This document shows, piece after piece, positions 62,141-64,000 of a stretch of DNA of 64,000 bases (the first letter of the stretch is position 1; each line of letters opens with the position of its first letter). The translations under genes and the position numbers were made by a program. Below the pieces are notes generated by a model. That model was not told the origin of the DNA. It did no database searches and saw nothing but the letters and a program-made list of their open reading frames with translations. The DNA is from an uncultured Lachnospiraceae bacterium (GTDB lineage: Bacteria > Bacillota > Clostridia > Lachnospirales > Lachnospiraceae), in assembly GCA_910578845.1 (NCBI GenBank), contig CAJTSL010000002.1:36581-100580 (forward strand), given 5' to 3'.

Positions 62141-62203
62141 AAGGCGCCAAGGCAATTAACTGGCGTGGCAGAAGAATAGAAAGCGCCAAGGAATTAACGG
62201 CGC
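62128..62203 (+). repeat. 37-39-bp duplication overlapping the pyrD stop
   Basis: Unit 1 (62128-62166) and unit 2 (62167-62203) share the core AGAAGAATA.AA.GCGCCAAG and an AATTAAC..GGCG end; unit 2 has two small deletions. Unit 1 includes the last pyrD codons and its TAA. A remnant (AGGCAAGCGCC) follows. The first-unit-in-gene pattern is the same as at the oppF-type gene. Confidence 0.85.
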
Positions 62204-62234
62204 GACAGGCAAGCGCCAGCTTCGTCTTATTTTT

Positions 62235-62264
62235 GTCATATACATCCTCCATGCGTCATACAAT
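62235..62264 (+). promoter_or_regulatory. Sigma-E-type promoter of sipL
   Basis: GTCATATA (62235-62242), 14 bases, CATACAAT (62257-62264): close to a perfect sigma-E promoter. Expected start is near 62271, within the loop or 3' arm of the overlapping hairpin. Mother-cell sigma-E control fits a SipL-type coat/cortex morphogenesis protein. Confidence 0.72.
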
Positions 62265-62293
62265 ACAATAAGTATACGCATGGAGGTATTTTT
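62246..62293 (+). terminator. Terminator-like hairpin that hides the sipL ribosome site
   Basis: CCTCCATGCGT (62246-62256) pairs with ACGCATGGAGG (62276-62286); after one bulged C, ATAC (62258-62261) pairs with GTAT (62272-62275), leaving a 10-base loop. TATTTTT follows. The GGAGG at 62282-62286 is the Shine-Dalgarno of sipL. Read-through RNA from pyrKD should terminate here or have a blocked ribosome site. Confidence 0.75.
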
Positions 62294-63850
62294 GTGGAAT
62301 TAGTGAAGAAAAAGATACATATGGATCGCATTGCAAGCAAAGCCGGAACCCAGATGGTATTGGAAGAGGATGTAAATATATCGGATAACAGACCGGATGC
62401 CAGTCATCTGATTGCTGTCAAGGGAGATGTCGTCATAGATGAAATCCGTGTCAGTGACGACCGCGTCAATCTGAAGTGCCGGATGCAGGTGAAGATACTG
62501 TATTTGACGGAAGAAGAAGGCATGTGCGCCAGCATGGAGGCATCTTTGCCTTTTGAAGAGAAGATCAATATGGAAGGGGTGCATAACGGGGACAGTGTAT
62601 TGCCTTCCTATAGCATCGAAGACTTAACGGTAGGACTGATCAATTCCAGGAAACTAAGCGTACAGGCGATGGTTTCCTTTGAACTGGAATTGGAAGAGAA
62701 GATGGAGCAGGAGGCGGCGGTCGATATTTATCATGAGGAACCGGTAGAATACCGGAAGCAGGTATATCCGCTTTTACAGATTGCCGTGAACAAGAAAGAC
62801 ATTTTCCGGATTAAGGAAGAAATGGAATTGCCAAGCAATTTGCCAAATATCTTCCAGGTGATCTGGCATAGCATTACGCTTGACAATGTAGAATTCAAGG
62901 CACTGGATGGGAAGATTGCCCTGCAAGGGGAGATGAAAGCATTTTTCCTGTATGAGGGTGAGGGAGACAATGATAAGACACTCTGGTATGAGAATACGGT
63001 ACCTTTTAGCGGCATGATAGAATGCCATGGATGCCGTGAGAACATGGTGCCGGATATCCGCTATATGATCTCACAGTGCAACGTGGAGAGCAAACCGGAC
63101 TTTGACGGAGAAGAGAGGGTGCTGTGTGTAGAGACTGTATTAGATTTAGAAATCCGTCTCTATGAAGAAGAAAACTTAGAAGTGCTCTCCGATATTTATG
63201 GCGTCGCGAAAGAGATTGAGGCAGTGACAACAGAAGTGGCATTAAAGAGATTGCTTTTGCATAACAACGGAAAATGCAAGATCGCTGAGCATGCCAAAAT
63301 ACAAAATACGGAAATGCACATGTACCAGTTAGTGCATAGCGAAGGAGAGATCCAGATCGAAGAGCAGGTTCCCGTAGACGGGGGGATTGCCGTTACCGGC
63401 ATGCTGCATGTGACAACCATCTATTTATGCACCAATGGACAGAATACGCTGTACGCGACGAAGAGCTCTTTGCCGTTCCAGCACGTCATTGATGTGCCGG
63501 ATATGGATCCTTTCTGCGTGCATCATATCCATTGGAGCTTAGAGCAGCTTGTAGTGACTATGTTAGACAGCGATGAATTGGACATTAAGGCAGTCTTAAG
63601 CTTTGAAGCGCTTGTCTTTACGACCAAGAAGACCAATCTGATTACTGATATTAAAGTAGAAGATTTGGATATGAACAAAATCAGCGAGCTTCCCGGCATT
63701 GTCATCTATATCGCCGGGACGGGAGATACCCTATGGGATATTGGTAAAAAATACTATGTGCCGATTGCCCAATTAAAGGAAGTGAACGAGCTTGTTTCAG
63801 AAGAAATCAAAGCGGGGGATAAGATTTTGGTGGTAAAAGGTGTTTCCTAG
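62294..63850 (+). CDS. sipL: SipL-like spore morphogenesis protein (DUF3794 plus LysM)
   Basis: 518 residues. Repeated DUF3794-like beta domains: VLEEDVNISDNRPDASHLI near 19-37, LPSNLPNIFQVIW near 178-190, and another near 330-460. The C-terminal LysM domain (TGDTLWDIGKKYYVPIAQL near 476-494, then AGDKILVV) is the part of SipL that binds SpoIVA in Clostridioides difficile. No signal peptide, as expected for a mother-cell coat-basement protein. Start GTG 62294 lies 7 bases after GGAGG. The gene is monocistronic, with its own sigma-E-type promoter and terminator. Confidence 0.88.
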   Translation: MELVKKKIHMDRIASKAGTQMVLEEDVNISDNRPDASHLIAVKGDVVIDEIRVSDDRVNLKCRMQVKILYLTEEEGMCASMEASLPFEEKINMEGVHNGDSVLPSYSIEDLTVGLINSRKLSVQAMVSFELELEEKMEQEAAVDIYHEEPVEYRKQVYPLLQIAVNKKDIFRIKEEMELPSNLPNIFQVIWHSITLDNVEFKALDGKIALQGEMKAFFLYEGEGDNDKTLWYENTVPFSGMIECHGCRENMVPDIRYMISQCNVESKPDFDGEERVLCVETVLDLEIRLYEEENLEVLSDIYGVAKEIEAVTTEVALKRLLLHNNGKCKIAEHAKIQNTEMHMYQLVHSEGEIQIEEQVPVDGGIAVTGMLHVTTIYLCTNGQNTLYATKSSLPFQHVIDVPDMDPFCVHHIHWSLEQLVVTMLDSDELDIKAVLSFEALVFTTKKTNLITDIKVEDLDMNKISELPGIVIYIAGTGDTLWDIGKKYYVPIAQLKEVNELVSEEIKAGDKILVVKGVS

Positions 63851-63867
63851 ATTTCGTAGGAAAGAAG

Positions 63868-63904
63868 CCGGGTGGAAATGCAATGCGCTTTCTGCCCGGT
63901 TTTG
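63868..63904 (+). terminator. Rho-independent terminator after sipL
   Basis: An 11-bp stem with two G-T pairs (63868-63878 with 63889-63899) and a 10-base loop is followed by TTTTGATTTTA. Confidence 0.8.
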
Positions 63905-63932
63905 ATTTTACTTTTCGGAAAAACTGTGATAT

Positions 63933-63963
63933 GATATATCAGACACTGTTTTCTACATACATT
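63933..63963 (+). promoter_or_regulatory. Possible sigma-E-type promoter at the right edge
   Basis: GATATATC (63933-63940), 15 bases, CATACATT (63956-63963). The -10 matches and the -35 shares the ATAT core. The gene it would serve lies beyond the window. Confidence 0.4.
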
Positions 63964-64000
63964 CAGTTATATTATAGTCAATACCTATTCGTAAATTATC

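Noticed and set aside
62211..62293. Small ORF or ncRNA gene in the pyrD-sipL gap
   Set aside because: The gap is explained by the duplication, promoter and hairpin; no reading frame of note.

Overview
The window is a chromosomal segment of an anaerobic, spore-forming Firmicute of the class Clostridia, most like Lachnospiraceae. The evidence is the paired GlgC/GlgD glycogen genes, a sporulation set (SpoVG, SpoVT, SpoIID, a SpoIIQ-like protein, a SipL-like protein with LysM), a type-B dihydroorotate dehydrogenase with its PyrK partner, sugar ABC systems without their own ATPase, and strong AGGAGG ribosome sites. I saw no rRNA, tRNA, phage genes, transposase genes or CRISPR array. The genus cannot be fixed from this sequence alone.

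Layout. 0.2-7.4 kb: glgC-glgD, spoVG, pth, mfd. 7.5-13.3 kb: a 36-residue ORF, an alpha/beta hydrolase, a membrane-anchored MurF-type ligase, Ddl, an M19 dipeptidase carrying an in-frame tandem repeat, and spoVT. 13.4-21.7 kb: a C39-like cysteine peptidase facing away from a peptide-uptake operon (binding protein, two ATPases, two permeases, M20 amidohydrolase). The gaps from the first ATPase onward hold tandem repeats or a paired structured repeat. 21.8-24.0 kb (minus strand): degV and an Eis-like acetyltransferase. 24.2-29.0 kb: an MBOAT/SGNH pair and a hybrid sensor kinase. 29.1-34.8 kb: ileS (type 2) and glycogen phosphorylase. 34.8-40.9 kb: an AraC regulator, sugar ABC transporter and GH53 endo-galactanase. 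41.0-47.0 kb: hflX, a chemotaxis receptor and an aconitase-family hydratase. 47.0-52.8 kb: a LamG-like exported protein, a Ca-motif protein, spoIID-spoIIQ and an amidohydrolase. 52.9-57.5 kb: a GH9-like lipoprotein with apparently lost catalytic residues, in one unit with a second MBOAT/SGNH pair. 57.5-64.0 kb: plsC (minus), a PrcB-like lipoprotein, pyrC, pyrK-pyrD and sipL.

The most interesting signals are these. (1) Upstream of sipL, a sigma-E-type promoter lies inside a strong hairpin whose 3' arm contains the sipL Shine-Dalgarno and is followed by a T-run. Read-through RNA from pyrKD would fold and terminate or be untranslatable, while RNA started at the sigma-E promoter would lack the 5' arm. 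(2) The peptide operon holds three different minisatellites and two copies of a two-stem element whose stems differ in sequence but keep pairing. Minisatellite-like duplications at oppF and pyrD start inside the last codons of the gene. (3) A 195-bp nested palindrome lies between pyrC and pyrK. (4) The GH9-like / MBOAT / SGNH operon looks like an envelope-glycan acylation module with a non-catalytic glycan-binding partner.

Limits: all family calls are by eye from motifs and order, promoters are pattern matches, and no alignment or folding software was run.
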